NCBI GenBank assembly: GCA_002505355.1 | Contig: DAUW01000090.1 | Span: forward strand, 1 to 17,599 | Reading direction: 5' to 3' | DNA from: Euryarchaeota archaeon UBA229 | GTDB taxonomy: Archaea > Thermoplasmatota > Poseidoniia > Poseidoniales > Poseidoniaceae | Length of the DNA stretch: 17,599 nt | Shown: in pieces, positions 1 through 7,270 of the stretch | Position numbering within the stretch: the first letter of the stretch is position 1 | Layout: each line of letters starts with the position of its first letter | The notes under the pieces: generated by a model | Seen by the model: only the letters and a program-made list of their open reading frames with translations | Databases searched by the model: none | What the model was told of the DNA's origin: nothing | Program-made: the position numbers and the translations under genes

Positions 1-85
1 ATGGCGTATTCGAGCCTGCCTTCGACAAGGAGGGTTAAGTCGTAACAAGGTATCTGTAGGGGAACCTGCAGATGGATCACCTCCT
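1..85 (+). rRNA. 16S ribosomal RNA, 3' end (partial, runs off the left edge)
   Basis: This is the last part of the small-subunit rRNA. The conserved block AAGTCGTAACAAGGTA begins near base 37. It is followed by helix 45, a GTAGG/CCTGC stem closing a GGAA loop at 61-64; A63 and A64 are the expected Dim1/KsgA dimethylation sites. The gene ends with GGATCACCTCCT, whose CACCTCCT (78-85) is the anti-Shine-Dalgarno sequence. The TATCTGTAGGGGAACC form is archaeal in style. The exact 3' nucleotide cannot be fixed from DNA and could be 1-3 bases later. No tRNA-Ala or 23S gene follows; a hairpin terminator begins 9 bases downstream and the next gene is on the opposite strand, so this 16S gene appears to be transcribed alone. 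Confidence 0.97.
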
Positions 86-94
86 AAGAAAACC

Positions 95-134
95 GGAGGC
101 TGGAGCCCTTTTGGGTTCCAGTCTCCACTTTTTT
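95..134 (+). terminator. Hairpin terminator after the 16S gene
   Basis: A 14-bp stem (95-108 with 113-126) closes a TTTT loop (109-112). Its only irregularities are two G-T wobble pairs. A six-T tract follows at 129-134. On the minus strand the same hairpin is followed by GGTTTTC, so it may also stop read-through from the convergent NAD kinase gene ending at 156. Archaeal RNA polymerase terminates mainly at T-runs, so the hairpin may instead protect or help process the 3' end of the rRNA precursor. The structure is directly visible; its function is inferred. Confidence 0.8.
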
Positions 135-155
135 ATCGCTATAACAGTTTACTTT

Positions 156-1052
156 TTACACTACCTTTGCCGCTATTAAGTCGGACAATTTACTACTGAT
201 AGATTGCCTGAATGTTAACAAGCACAGCTTTGGTGCTTGAAGATTTACCGTAATGCTAGCACCTCTGTTGAAGTGAACCTCATCCCAGCCATCTGGAACT
301 ACATAACCCCGATGCATATCAGAAGTTATCACGGTGTTTTCGCTTGTCCAATCATACCATGACCATGAATCTTCATTCCGTTGCTTGTGTGAAATCTCCC
401 TTGAGACAACGAAATAGTGGGTATCAGTCTCATCTTGATTTACTTTCTTTCTAAGTTCTTGCAGGGTATTCTCCTCGAGAATATGGTTTAGCCATGCACC
501 TTGTCCAAGCCAGGTTGAAAACACTATGCCGCTGCTTTGCTGATGGCATTTCTTACCGTCTCTTCGTAGATGGTATTTACTTGGTGCATACTGGTGGGTA
601 TTAGCGACAATAAGATCGTTCATCGCCGGATCTGTAGTAAACCGATTACCAGAGGTCGTATCGATGATTGCTTGTAATCTCGGAATTTCGTTTATTATTG
701 CCTCGCCTTTCAAGGCAACTACAATATCCTCGGCAAAAGTATGGACGTTTGAGTCCATGTAAAATCCAAAACTACCAGTAGGGTAGTCTTCGGCTGGATG
801 TGAGTTAACGCCAATAACTGGTGTATCAGCATCAATGTTGTGCGATATACTGGTTAATGTCCCATCACCGCCCAAAACAACGACCAAATCACGACCGATG
901 AAATCAGCTCGCGTTACTTTTTCACGAGCAGTTAAATCAAAGGTCACATCGAATACTCCGCTAATATCATGCAGTATTTCGGTAATTTTTTGAAGACTAT
1001 CGTCGTGAACCCGCTCAAAGTTTTTTTTGAAAACGACAAGTAGGTTAGTCAA
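156..1052 (-). CDS. NAD kinase, NADK2-like
   Basis: This 298-residue protein looks like an ATP-NAD kinase, which phosphorylates NAD to NADP in the cytoplasm. The signature GGDGT lies at residues 61-65, preceded by a hydrophobic strand (LVVVL) and followed by PVIGVNSHP (78-86). The second domain has MND (144-146) and SSGIVFSTWLGQGAW (173-187). In standard NAD kinases the last segment reads close to STPTGSTAY; the form here and the spacing resemble the mitochondrial NADK2 branch. The start is TTG at 1052: no ATG or GTG lies between it and the upstream stop (1116-1118), the next Met is near residue 99, and a GAGG motif sits 8 nt upstream. The gene is convergent with 16S and divergent from the membrane protein at 1132. 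Family assignment is good; substrate preference (NAD versus NADH) is not determined. Confidence 0.85.
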   Translation of the reverse strand: MTNLLVVFKKNFERVHDDSLQKITEILHDISGVFDVTFDLTAREKVTRADFIGRDLVVVLGGDGTLTSISHNIDADTPVIGVNSHPAEDYPTGSFGFYMDSNVHTFAEDIVVALKGEAIINEIPRLQAIIDTTSGNRFTTDPAMNDLIVANTHQYAPSKYHLRRDGKKCHQQSSGIVFSTWLGQGAWLNHILEENTLQELRKKVNQDETDTHYFVVSREISHKQRNEDSWSWYDWTSENTVITSDMHRGYVVPDGWDEVHFNRGASITVNLQAPKLCLLTFRQSISSKLSDLIAAKVV

Positions 1053-1131
1053 GAGGGCCGCCTCATGTATGGCACCTGCTCTTCCTTCTTCAAGACCACC
1101 ATCTACTCTGTTGGTTCATACGAGGCTTGAA
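1053..1131. promoter_or_regulatory. Divergent intergenic region, NAD kinase / membrane protein
   Basis: This 79-bp gap separates two divergent genes, so it should carry both promoters. I see no convincing TATA box. It does contain a GAGG motif for each gene: one on the minus strand 8 nt before the TTG at 1052, and one at 1122-1125, 6 nt before the GTG at 1132. The region is directly visible; promoter activity is inferred only from gene orientation. Confidence 0.35.
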
Positions 1132-1725
1132 GTGGTTGGACTTTCTGACAACACCATGCAACCTGGACCTTGGGACGAAACGGTGGACTCAACTGGAGAA
1201 ACGGAACTGCTGATCGATGGACAGACCGCACAAATTTCGACTGGATTCGGCAATCAAGTGATAATGCTGCAACCACCCTCGAGCGCAGCCAAGGTGATTG
1301 GGATATTATTGATAATATGGGGCGCAATTAACTCCGTTTTTCTCCTACTAGCAGGTCTTGGATGGTCTGATTCAGAGATAAGGGCACAGCAAGGCATTGA
1401 CGGAACCGGTATTGTGCTGAACATTCTTTCCGGAGTCGTATCGATCTCAACCTCGATAATCGGCGGCATTTGGATGATGAATTATCAGAGAAAGGGCGTA
1501 TATTTAGTCCTGATAGGAATAATAATCGGATTTTTGTTTTCAATAATTCTCAGTTTCACCGGTTCGACAGACGCTGCGGCACAAGATACAGGACTAAACG
1601 AGTCTGTGGTTTCAAGCATTGCGGTTGGCATCAGTGCAGTTTGCAGCGCAGTTTGTGGCTTGATTGTCGCAATTCCGTTGATGATATCTAACAACGGCTT
1701 GGACGATTCAAAATTATTTGGCTGA
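1132..1725 (+). CDS. Four-helix membrane protein of unknown function
   Basis: I do not recognise a family. From the GTG start the protein has 197 residues; an in-frame ATG at 1156 would give 189. I prefer GTG because GAGG lies 6 nt upstream (1122-1125), but ATG is possible. A polar N-terminal region of about 50 residues precedes four hydrophobic segments: VIGILLIIWGAINSVFLLLA, GIVLNILSGVVSISTSIIGG, VYLVLIGIIIGFLFSIILSF and SIAVGISAVCSAVCGLIVAI. There are only short polar loops and no catalytic motif, so it is likely an integral inner-membrane protein. It lies 39 bp upstream of the GIDE protein in the same direction and is probably co-transcribed with it. The reading frame is supported by consistent hydrophobic periodicity, while overlapping frames are short. 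Confidence 0.7.
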   Translation: MVGLSDNTMQPGPWDETVDSTGETELLIDGQTAQISTGFGNQVIMLQPPSSAAKVIGILLIIWGAINSVFLLLAGLGWSDSEIRAQQGIDGTGIVLNILSGVVSISTSIIGGIWMMNYQRKGVYLVLIGIIIGFLFSIILSFTGSTDAAAQDTGLNESVVSSIAVGISAVCSAVCGLIVAIPLMISNNGLDDSKLFG

Positions 1726-1764
1726 TTAACAACATTAATGGCTCTCTCTACTTAGCGATGGCTG

Positions 1765-3123
1765 ATGATAGAAGCCCTCAATCTTCAGTCTGGCTCTTTC
1801 AAAATGGTGTTGCCATATCGTTGGCATGGCTGGCTAGCATACGTTATTTTTGGCATAATTGCCTTGTTTGGCATAGCTGTAGTAATGAGCGGACTGAGTG
1901 GTATAACAGAAGACCTTGTGTCGGGATTTTTAATCACTGGTTTGGGACTTCTGGGCCTTGCCGTATTTACTCCCGGGTCGCACGAAAAAGATCTGCATGA
2001 CATTAGGCAACAAGCCATCGATCCGGCAGAACTGGAAGCTAAGGCGCAACAAAGCGGTCTAACGATAGACAGTTGGTTCCTTCGGCAAACTACCTATGTA
2101 CCAACAAATGATCCCAATGATTGGATCCTTCCTGCTCCCGGGCCCGCCTCTTGGAACACTGATGATCGCTATGCTGCAGATGCAGATGGCCAACCAATAC
2201 CTGAACATCCTGTCAGGGTTGGGACACCAGTTCCAGCGAGTTTTAGTCTGTATGGTATATTTGGCACATCCGCTGTGTTGTGTCTCATACTTGGTGCTGG
2301 TGTAGGGATTTCCCTGGTTGACAAGCAAGATAGTAAATTCATGGTGATTGGATTTATTTCATTAGTGGCGATTATCTGGCTGATTTTGGGTTGGTTGCGA
2401 GCAAAAATGCTGAATCAGATGATTGATACTCCGACATCCCTGGTTAGATCTGTGGCGGTTGGTCACCACGAGTTGGTAGGACAAGTTCGGCCGTCACACG
2501 AAGGAGTGCTGAGAGTTGTAGTCGATGGTAACGAGCGGATGTTCATGGAAAATATGGTTGCCTATAATTGGACTTACGAGCAACACCAAGAGAGAACTGT
2601 GAGAACTAAAGAGGGATCAAGGACTGAGCGAAGGTGGGTAACCATACGCTCCGATTCAGGAGGCTGTCCGTTCATGCTTCACGATGGTACCGGAGGGATA
2701 AGGGTAAATGGACATACATTCAAGCGTAGTGATTATGGTGGCTTTCTCAAGCGTTGGGATGGGGCGTTTGCTGAGACCTTAGGAAAGCAGTTTATGTCAT
2801 CGCTAGTGGCTGGTGTTTTGGGTGGTTGGCGCGTAATTGATCATCGTTGGACCCTCTATGGCATCAAACTAGGTAATCCAGTGTATCTTATGGGAGAAGT
2901 CAAGCCTAGATCAAGAGCAGATATCGATGCGGAGAACCTCGATGGCACGATGCAAAATAGCATAATTGAGGTGTGGGGTGATAGTGACGGTGTTGGTCAA
3001 AAGGTGACATTAAATCGCGGAACTGAATTATCAAATATTGGCCGCTCAAGGTCGACAGTTGAGATGATTGCGCTGCCAATGCTGTTATTCTTGGGTGCTA
3101 TTTGTCTGCTTGCTCTTGCATGA
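1765..3123 (+). CDS. GIDE-domain membrane protein (MUL1-like fold without RING)
   Basis: A 452-residue membrane protein. Predicted helices lie at about 22-43, 50-68, 164-184, 191-210 and 433-452. The polar region between the last two carries a GIDE-type domain, known from the mitochondrial E3 ligase MUL1/MAPL and from many prokaryotic proteins. Supporting segments are AVGHHELVGQVRPS (231-244), the MVAYNW strand (264-269), CPFMLHDGTGGIRVNG (301-316) and LGNPVYLMGEVK (369-380). No RING finger or cysteine cluster is present, so a ubiquitin-ligase label often given to such proteins would be misleading. The start is ambiguous: ATG at 1765 or in-frame ATG at 1804; neither has a clear ribosome site. 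In bacteria, GIDE proteins are often encoded near LemA, and a LemA gene lies 2.2 kb downstream. The family call is moderately sure; the biochemical role is unknown. Confidence 0.7.
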   Translation: MIEALNLQSGSFKMVLPYRWHGWLAYVIFGIIALFGIAVVMSGLSGITEDLVSGFLITGLGLLGLAVFTPGSHEKDLHDIRQQAIDPAELEAKAQQSGLTIDSWFLRQTTYVPTNDPNDWILPAPGPASWNTDDRYAADADGQPIPEHPVRVGTPVPASFSLYGIFGTSAVLCLILGAGVGISLVDKQDSKFMVIGFISLVAIIWLILGWLRAKMLNQMIDTPTSLVRSVAVGHHELVGQVRPSHEGVLRVVVDGNERMFMENMVAYNWTYEQHQERTVRTKEGSRTERRWVTIRSDSGGCPFMLHDGTGGIRVNGHTFKRSDYGGFLKRWDGAFAETLGKQFMSSLVAGVLGGWRVIDHRWTLYGIKLGNPVYLMGEVKPRSRADIDAENLDGTMQNSIIEVWGDSDGVGQKVTLNRGTELSNIGRSRSTVEMIALPMLLFLGAICLLALA

Positions 3124-3154
3124 AGTTCAAAGCCTTGTTTCTATTAGAGGGTCC

Positions 3155-4372
3155 ATGGAAGAAGTTGTGATAGTGGGTGGGGCAAGAACTCCATTTTGCG
3201 AATGGCATAGCGGTAAGCGTGGCGATGGGCAGCCCGGAGGCTTGTTGAAGGATTACAGCGCGCTAAAATTGGGTGAAATTGCCATACAGGGAGCGCTGGA
3301 GAAAACCAATACATCTCCAGCGCAAGTAGACCATGTGGTCATGGGTTACGCGCTACAGACATGCGATCAAGCGATTTTTGGAGCCCGGCATGCTGGTTTA
3401 GGGGCTGGTATTCCACAGGAAGTTCCAATGCTAACCTTGTCAAGGATTTGTGGCAGTGGTGTTCAGTCAATTGTTACTGGTGCGCAGATGATTATGCTCG
3501 GTGAGGCGAGCACAGTTGTTGCCGGTGGTATGGAAAACATGTCTCAGGCGCCCCATGTCCTACGCGGCATGCGTGACACCTACAAATTGGGCAGACCACC
3601 CCGGGAGGGCACGGTTTTGGAAAAAAATATGGAAGATTATTTGTTCACGAATTTACTTGATGGGATGTGTGGTTCATTCATGGCACAAACCTCCGATGAA
3701 ATATGTAAGCGCAAAGGTGTAACGCGCGAGGAAACAGATGAGTTTGCTGCACTGTCTCACACTAGAACGGCCAAGTCAATTGACAATAATGTGTGGGAAC
3801 AAGAAATTGTTATGGTCGGTGATGTCGGTCACAAAGACGAGGACCATGTGGTTCGCGGTAGCACAAAAGCTACGCTTGCAGAACTAAGAACTGCTTTCGG
3901 TCCTGATAGTCTAGTAACGGCTGGCAATGCTTCAGGTGTAGTCGATGGCGCAGCGGCAATCGTGATTAAATCAGCAGCACAAGCCGCTGCTGATGGGGAT
4001 AAGCCACTGGCGAAAATAATCAGTTGGGGTATTGTTGGTCTGGAGCCGGCAATTATGGCATATGGACCAGTACCCTCATCCCGCAAGGCACTGGAAAAAG
4101 CCGGACTGACAATCGAGGATATCGATCGTTGGGAGATAAACGAGGCTTTTGCTGGTCAAGCGGTGGCGTGTGTGAAAGATTTGGGCTTAGACATCGAAAA
4201 AGTCAACGTAAATGGTGGGGCAGTTGGTCTAGGCCATCCACTAGCTGCTACCGGAACAAGGTTAGTTCTAACACTAGCCCATGAACTAAAACGCAGTGGC
4301 GGCCGCTATGGTGTGGCAACTGCCTGCATTGGTGGCGGCCAAGGCATCGCAATGGTTATCGAATCAGTATGA
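3155..4372 (+). CDS. Acetyl-CoA C-acetyltransferase (thiolase)
   Basis: A 405-residue thiolase of the degradative/biosynthetic type II family, joining or splitting acetyl-CoA and acyl-CoA. The nucleophile is Cys99 in LSRICGSGVQS. NEAF lies at 329-332, His361 in NGGAVGLGHPLAATGTR, and the second catalytic Cys391 in ACIGGGQG. All key residues are present and the length is normal. The start at 3155 is chosen because EEVVIVGGARTPF is the usual thiolase N-terminus and a GAGG motif lies 4 nt upstream; the open frame extends further left only into the GIDE gene. No HMG-CoA synthase or DUF35 partner is adjacent, so a mevalonate role is not indicated by context. It could serve fatty-acid beta-oxidation or acetoacetyl-CoA formation; chain-length preference cannot be read. 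It ends 2 bp from the convergent permease gene. Confidence 0.93.
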   Translation: MEEVVIVGGARTPFCEWHSGKRGDGQPGGLLKDYSALKLGEIAIQGALEKTNTSPAQVDHVVMGYALQTCDQAIFGARHAGLGAGIPQEVPMLTLSRICGSGVQSIVTGAQMIMLGEASTVVAGGMENMSQAPHVLRGMRDTYKLGRPPREGTVLEKNMEDYLFTNLLDGMCGSFMAQTSDEICKRKGVTREETDEFAALSHTRTAKSIDNNVWEQEIVMVGDVGHKDEDHVVRGSTKATLAELRTAFGPDSLVTAGNASGVVDGAAAIVIKSAAQAAADGDKPLAKIISWGIVGLEPAIMAYGPVPSSRKALEKAGLTIEDIDRWEINEAFAGQAVACVKDLGLDIEKVNVNGGAVGLGHPLAATGTRLVLTLAHELKRSGGRYGVATACIGGGQGIAMVIESV

Positions 4373-4374
4373 AA

Positions 4375-5172
4375 CTAAATTAGCAAATCAATTACATAAT
4401 TCAACCAGGTCACAGACAAAACAACGATAAATAACTTGATTAGGATATCTTCAGTAAATATTCTAAAACCAAGTATGGCACCAATCTTTGACCCACCAAA
4501 ATTGGCAACGACAAGAACAGCCAACAGATAAATTTCCTCGTATAGTTTATCGGTTTGATAACTATCAAGTAAAATGAAGTGCGCTAGCACTGCAAATGGC
4601 ACTACTATCATCATTATGTTCAGACTTGAGCCAATGGCTTTTCGGGTTTCTAAATTGCCAAAAAATTTCATTGCAGGGACGTAAATCATGCCGGCGCCGA
4701 TAGCCATAACACTCGACAAAAATCCGCCAAAGGATGCCAGAGCCGTCATCTTACCAAGTTGCACTTCTCGGCCATTTACTATCTGATTGGATGACTGTAA
4801 AATCCTAGTAATCATCTTGAATATTACAAAACCAACAACTAAAATGCTGAGAATTTTGAAAATAGACTTAAATTGAGCTCCACTTATCAGCACAAAGAAT
4901 ACTCCAACCATCGCACCAGGTATGGCACCCCATAGTGCGATGCCGGTTAATTCATCATCAACATATGACTTTTTTCGATGCTCAAAACCGCTACCATAAC
5001 TGGTGACCGCGCTAAGTAGCAGTGATACAATTATCAACCGTTGATCTAACTCCCAACCGCCGACATAATGGAATAAAGGGACGTATAAGATTCCACCACC
5101 AAGACCTAATGGCGCAAATAAGACTCCGATTATTAGAACGCCAATTATCATCAAAAACGATTCAACCAACAA
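4375..5172 (-). CDS. TauE/SafE family permease
   Basis: A 265-residue integral membrane protein with about eight hydrophobic segments arranged as two similar halves, the pattern of the TauE/SafE (DUF81) family. Each half begins with a glycine-rich helix: PLGLGGGILYVPLF near residue 22 and FGGFLSSVMAIGAGMIYVPA near residue 148. Members are linked to export of sulfite, sulfoacetate or other organosulfur anions, but many have no known substrate and context here does not give one. The start is TTG at 5172, supported by GAGG 7 nt upstream (5180-5183 on the minus strand); an ATG at 5151 would give 258 residues. The gene is convergent with thiolase (2-bp gap) and divergent from LemA. Confidence 0.88.
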   Translation of the reverse strand: MLVESFLMIIGVLIIGVLFAPLGLGGGILYVPLFHYVGGWELDQRLIIVSLLLSAVTSYGSGFEHRKKSYVDDELTGIALWGAIPGAMVGVFFVLISGAQFKSIFKILSILVVGFVIFKMITRILQSSNQIVNGREVQLGKMTALASFGGFLSSVMAIGAGMIYVPAMKFFGNLETRKAIGSSLNIMMIVVPFAVLAHFILLDSYQTDKLYEEIYLLAVLVVANFGGSKIGAILGFRIFTEDILIKLFIVVLSVTWLNYVIDLLI

Positions 5173-5276
5173 TTCAAGGCCTCAATTAATAGGCACCTAA
5201 ATTGCAATAGTATTTATTCTATTTTGGCTCTTAGTCGATAGAAAAGGCTCTTAAAGCGATAACTACTGGTTCTCTT
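5173..5276. promoter_or_regulatory. Divergent promoter region, TauE/SafE and LemA
   Basis: This 104-bp AT-rich gap should hold promoters for both flanking genes. An A/T block around 5210-5220 (TATTTATTC on +, GAATAAATA on -) is the most TATA-like element and lies about 40 bp from the permease TTG. Two copies of GGCTCTTA occur at 5226-5233 and 5246-5253, exactly 20 bp apart and ending 23 bp before the LemA ATG; the downstream copy includes CTTAAAG, at a plausible TATA position for a leaderless LemA transcript. No Shine-Dalgarno motif precedes LemA. No tRNA-like sequence was found. The elements are seen; their function is inferred. Confidence 0.4.
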
Positions 5277-5849
5277 ATGGAAGTACTAATCATTGGATTA
5301 CTTGTTATTGGAGTTATTTTCTTATTCTTCATTTTTTGGTTTTTTTCAACCTGGAACCGATTAGTAACGCTCGAGGAAAACGCCATTCAAGCGTGGTCAA
5401 ACATCGATGTTCTACTCAAGCAGCGTTACGACATGCTACCTAATCTAGAAAGAGCTGTAAGCAAATATGCATCACACGAGAAAGAATTATTCATGGAATT
5501 TGCTAAAGCCCGACAGATGGCTGCGGGTGCCCTACAGAACAACGACATAAAGGGTGTATCTGCGGCTGAATCGATGATGGCAAACATGATGCCAAAGATC
5601 ACTGCAGTGGCAGAAGGCTATCCAGAATTAAAAGCAGATTCTAGTTTCCTCAACATTCAGAATGAATTAGTATCGATAGAGAATCAGGTAGCTGATAGGA
5701 GAGAGATGTATAATGCAGCCTCCACTAATTTTAACAAGGCGATACAAATGATTCCAACAACCTTTGTAGCCTCCATAAAAGGCTGCCAGAGAAGAGATTT
5801 GTTCGAGGTCCAAGGCGTCGCTAGAGAAGCCCCAACATTATTTGCCTGA
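5277..5849 (+). CDS. lemA: LemA family protein
   Basis: A 190-residue protein of normal LemA length. An N-terminal membrane anchor (about residues 4-25, very rich in Ile/Leu/Phe) is followed by WNRLVTLEENAIQAWSNIDV, the family hallmark (residues 31-50), then LKQRYDMLPNLERAVSKYA and a helical region with SIENQVADRREMYNAA. The rest is expected to form a long helical bundle on the side of the membrane opposite the short N-terminus. The molecular function of LemA is not established; bacterial members are associated with envelope stress and metalloproteases. The start at 5277 places the anchor at the extreme N-terminus as usual. It is the first gene of a likely unit with the DHH phosphoesterase (28 bp gap) and TraB. 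No HtpX-like protease is in the window. Confidence 0.93.
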   Translation: MEVLIIGLLVIGVIFLFFIFWFFSTWNRLVTLEENAIQAWSNIDVLLKQRYDMLPNLERAVSKYASHEKELFMEFAKARQMAAGALQNNDIKGVSAAESMMANMMPKITAVAEGYPELKADSSFLNIQNELVSIENQVADRREMYNAASTNFNKAIQMIPTTFVASIKGCQRRDLFEVQGVAREAPTLFA

Positions 5850-5877
5850 GTGAATAATTAACCATAAAGTGGTTAGT

Positions 5878-7269
5878 ATGTTTGTTATTTTCGGCTCTAG
5901 TGGGCTCGGTTTGAGGCTGGCAAAGTGGTGCTCAGCAAGGAAAAGCTGTACGCTCATTGGATTAGCAAAGGATTTACCGATTGGCGAAGTTTTGGAAAAT
6001 TGTGAAATCATTACTCTTCCAGAACCATTACCCTTGGTAGATTTGCCAATCACCAGTAATTCACCCACCGCAATTCTATACCTTGATGAAAAATCAATCG
6101 CTGATGCCGAACCATTGGAAGTAATCAAAAGAAAGTGGCCCAATACACCGATACTCACCACCATTCCAATAGAAGGTGATGGGTATGACTTGATTAGTAT
6201 TGATGACATCTCATTCTCAGCGATGCAGGATAGGATTCGCGGATGGGAGAGAAAAGAGGGCGCATTGACTTTAGAAAATTACCTAAGTTCCCTGTCAGAA
6301 AACAGTAATGTGACGATATTCTGCCACGATAACCCCGATCCAGACGCACTTGCCTCTGCGTTAGCGATGAGTGAATTATTCCTAAGTTATGGCCATAAAG
6401 CACAGATTGTTCATGGTGGTATGATTGAACATCACCAAAATCAGGCGATGGTAAAAACCCTTGAAATCCCAGTTAGGAGGTTAATTTTGGACTGGGAAAT
6501 AACCGATTTAATCAAAGAATCAAACACTATCGTCGCAGTTGACTTCCACCGGCCCGGGGCAAATAACATAATGCCAAAAGATTGCATTCCACATATTATT
6601 ATCGATCACCACTCTGTTGATGAATTGGTTACTGCGGATATAGCAATGGTTAGTTCCGAATATTCGTCAACCTCATCAATGGTTGCGTCATTATTGATGA
6701 GTAGTGATTTTGAAATGAATTCAAGAGTTGCTACGGCTCTAGCATTTGGTATCAAAACAGACACGCTTGGATTTACCCGAGATTTTAATGCCGTTGATAT
6801 TAGAGCGCTACTTTATATCAACGCCTGGGTTGACAAAGATAAACTCAGGGCCATTGAAAATCCTCCAAGGTCAATTGAGGCGCTCGAATCATTTGCTACG
6901 GCATTGAATAATAAATTACACACTGATGGCTTAATCTTAGCTCCAGTACAAAATCTAACCAACCGAGATTCTCTGGCACAAATAGCAGACTTTCTTTTAC
7001 CGACTGAAGGAATTGAAACGGTAGTAGCGTTTGGTATAAGGCGTGGTAAAGTTATACTATCGGCCAGATCGAATAAATCAGAATTACATGTTGGAAAAGC
7101 ACTCTCAAGTAACTTCCCAGACGGTCTTGCTGGAGGGCATAAATCTCTCGGCGGCGGTCAGATTCCTCTTGAAATAATACTCCCAAGGGCAGTTGAAAGC
7201 GAGGATGAATACCTAAGTTTAGTAATGGAACAAATGAAGGTCAGGTTGCAAAATATATTTACTGATTGA
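5878..7269 (+). CDS. DHH-DHHA1 phosphoesterase with N-terminal Rossmann (TrkA-N-like) domain
   Basis: A 463-residue fusion protein. It opens directly with a Rossmann-type strand and glycine loop (MFVIFGSSGLGLRL), resembling the nucleotide-binding TrkA-N domain (about 1-125). The DHH domain follows: DNPDPDA at about 151-157, VAVDFHRPG at 219-227, IIIDHH at 240-245 and GIKTDTLGF near 291-299. The C-terminal DHHA1 domain ends with AGGHKSLGGGQ (418-428). All metal-binding motifs are intact, so it should be an active phosphodiesterase, related to NrnA-type nanoRNA/pAp phosphatases and cyclic-dinucleotide phosphodiesterases. The natural substrate cannot be told from sequence. I chose ATG at 5878; a GTG at 5869 would add three residues. 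The stop lies 1 bp before the GTG of TraB, suggesting coupled expression. Similar Rossmann-DHH fusions occur in other archaea. Confidence 0.88.
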   Translation: MFVIFGSSGLGLRLAKWCSARKSCTLIGLAKDLPIGEVLENCEIITLPEPLPLVDLPITSNSPTAILYLDEKSIADAEPLEVIKRKWPNTPILTTIPIEGDGYDLISIDDISFSAMQDRIRGWERKEGALTLENYLSSLSENSNVTIFCHDNPDPDALASALAMSELFLSYGHKAQIVHGGMIEHHQNQAMVKTLEIPVRRLILDWEITDLIKESNTIVAVDFHRPGANNIMPKDCIPHIIIDHHSVDELVTADIAMVSSEYSSTSSMVASLLMSSDFEMNSRVATALAFGIKTDTLGFTRDFNAVDIRALLYINAWVDKDKLRAIENPPRSIEALESFATALNNKLHTDGLILAPVQNLTNRDSLAQIADFLLPTEGIETVVAFGIRRGKVILSARSNKSELHVGKALSSNFPDGLAGGHKSLGGGQIPLEIILPRAVESEDEYLSLVMEQMKVRLQNIFTD

Positions 7270-7270
7270 G

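Noticed and set aside
1027..1131. Longer N-terminus of the membrane protein from ATG 1027
   Set aside because: It would overlap the NAD kinase start on the other strand, and the added residues look unlike protein; GTG 1132 has a better ribosome site.
1765..3123. E3 ubiquitin ligase activity for the GIDE protein
   Set aside because: No RING finger or zinc-binding cysteine cluster is present; only the GIDE-like domain and membrane helices are visible.
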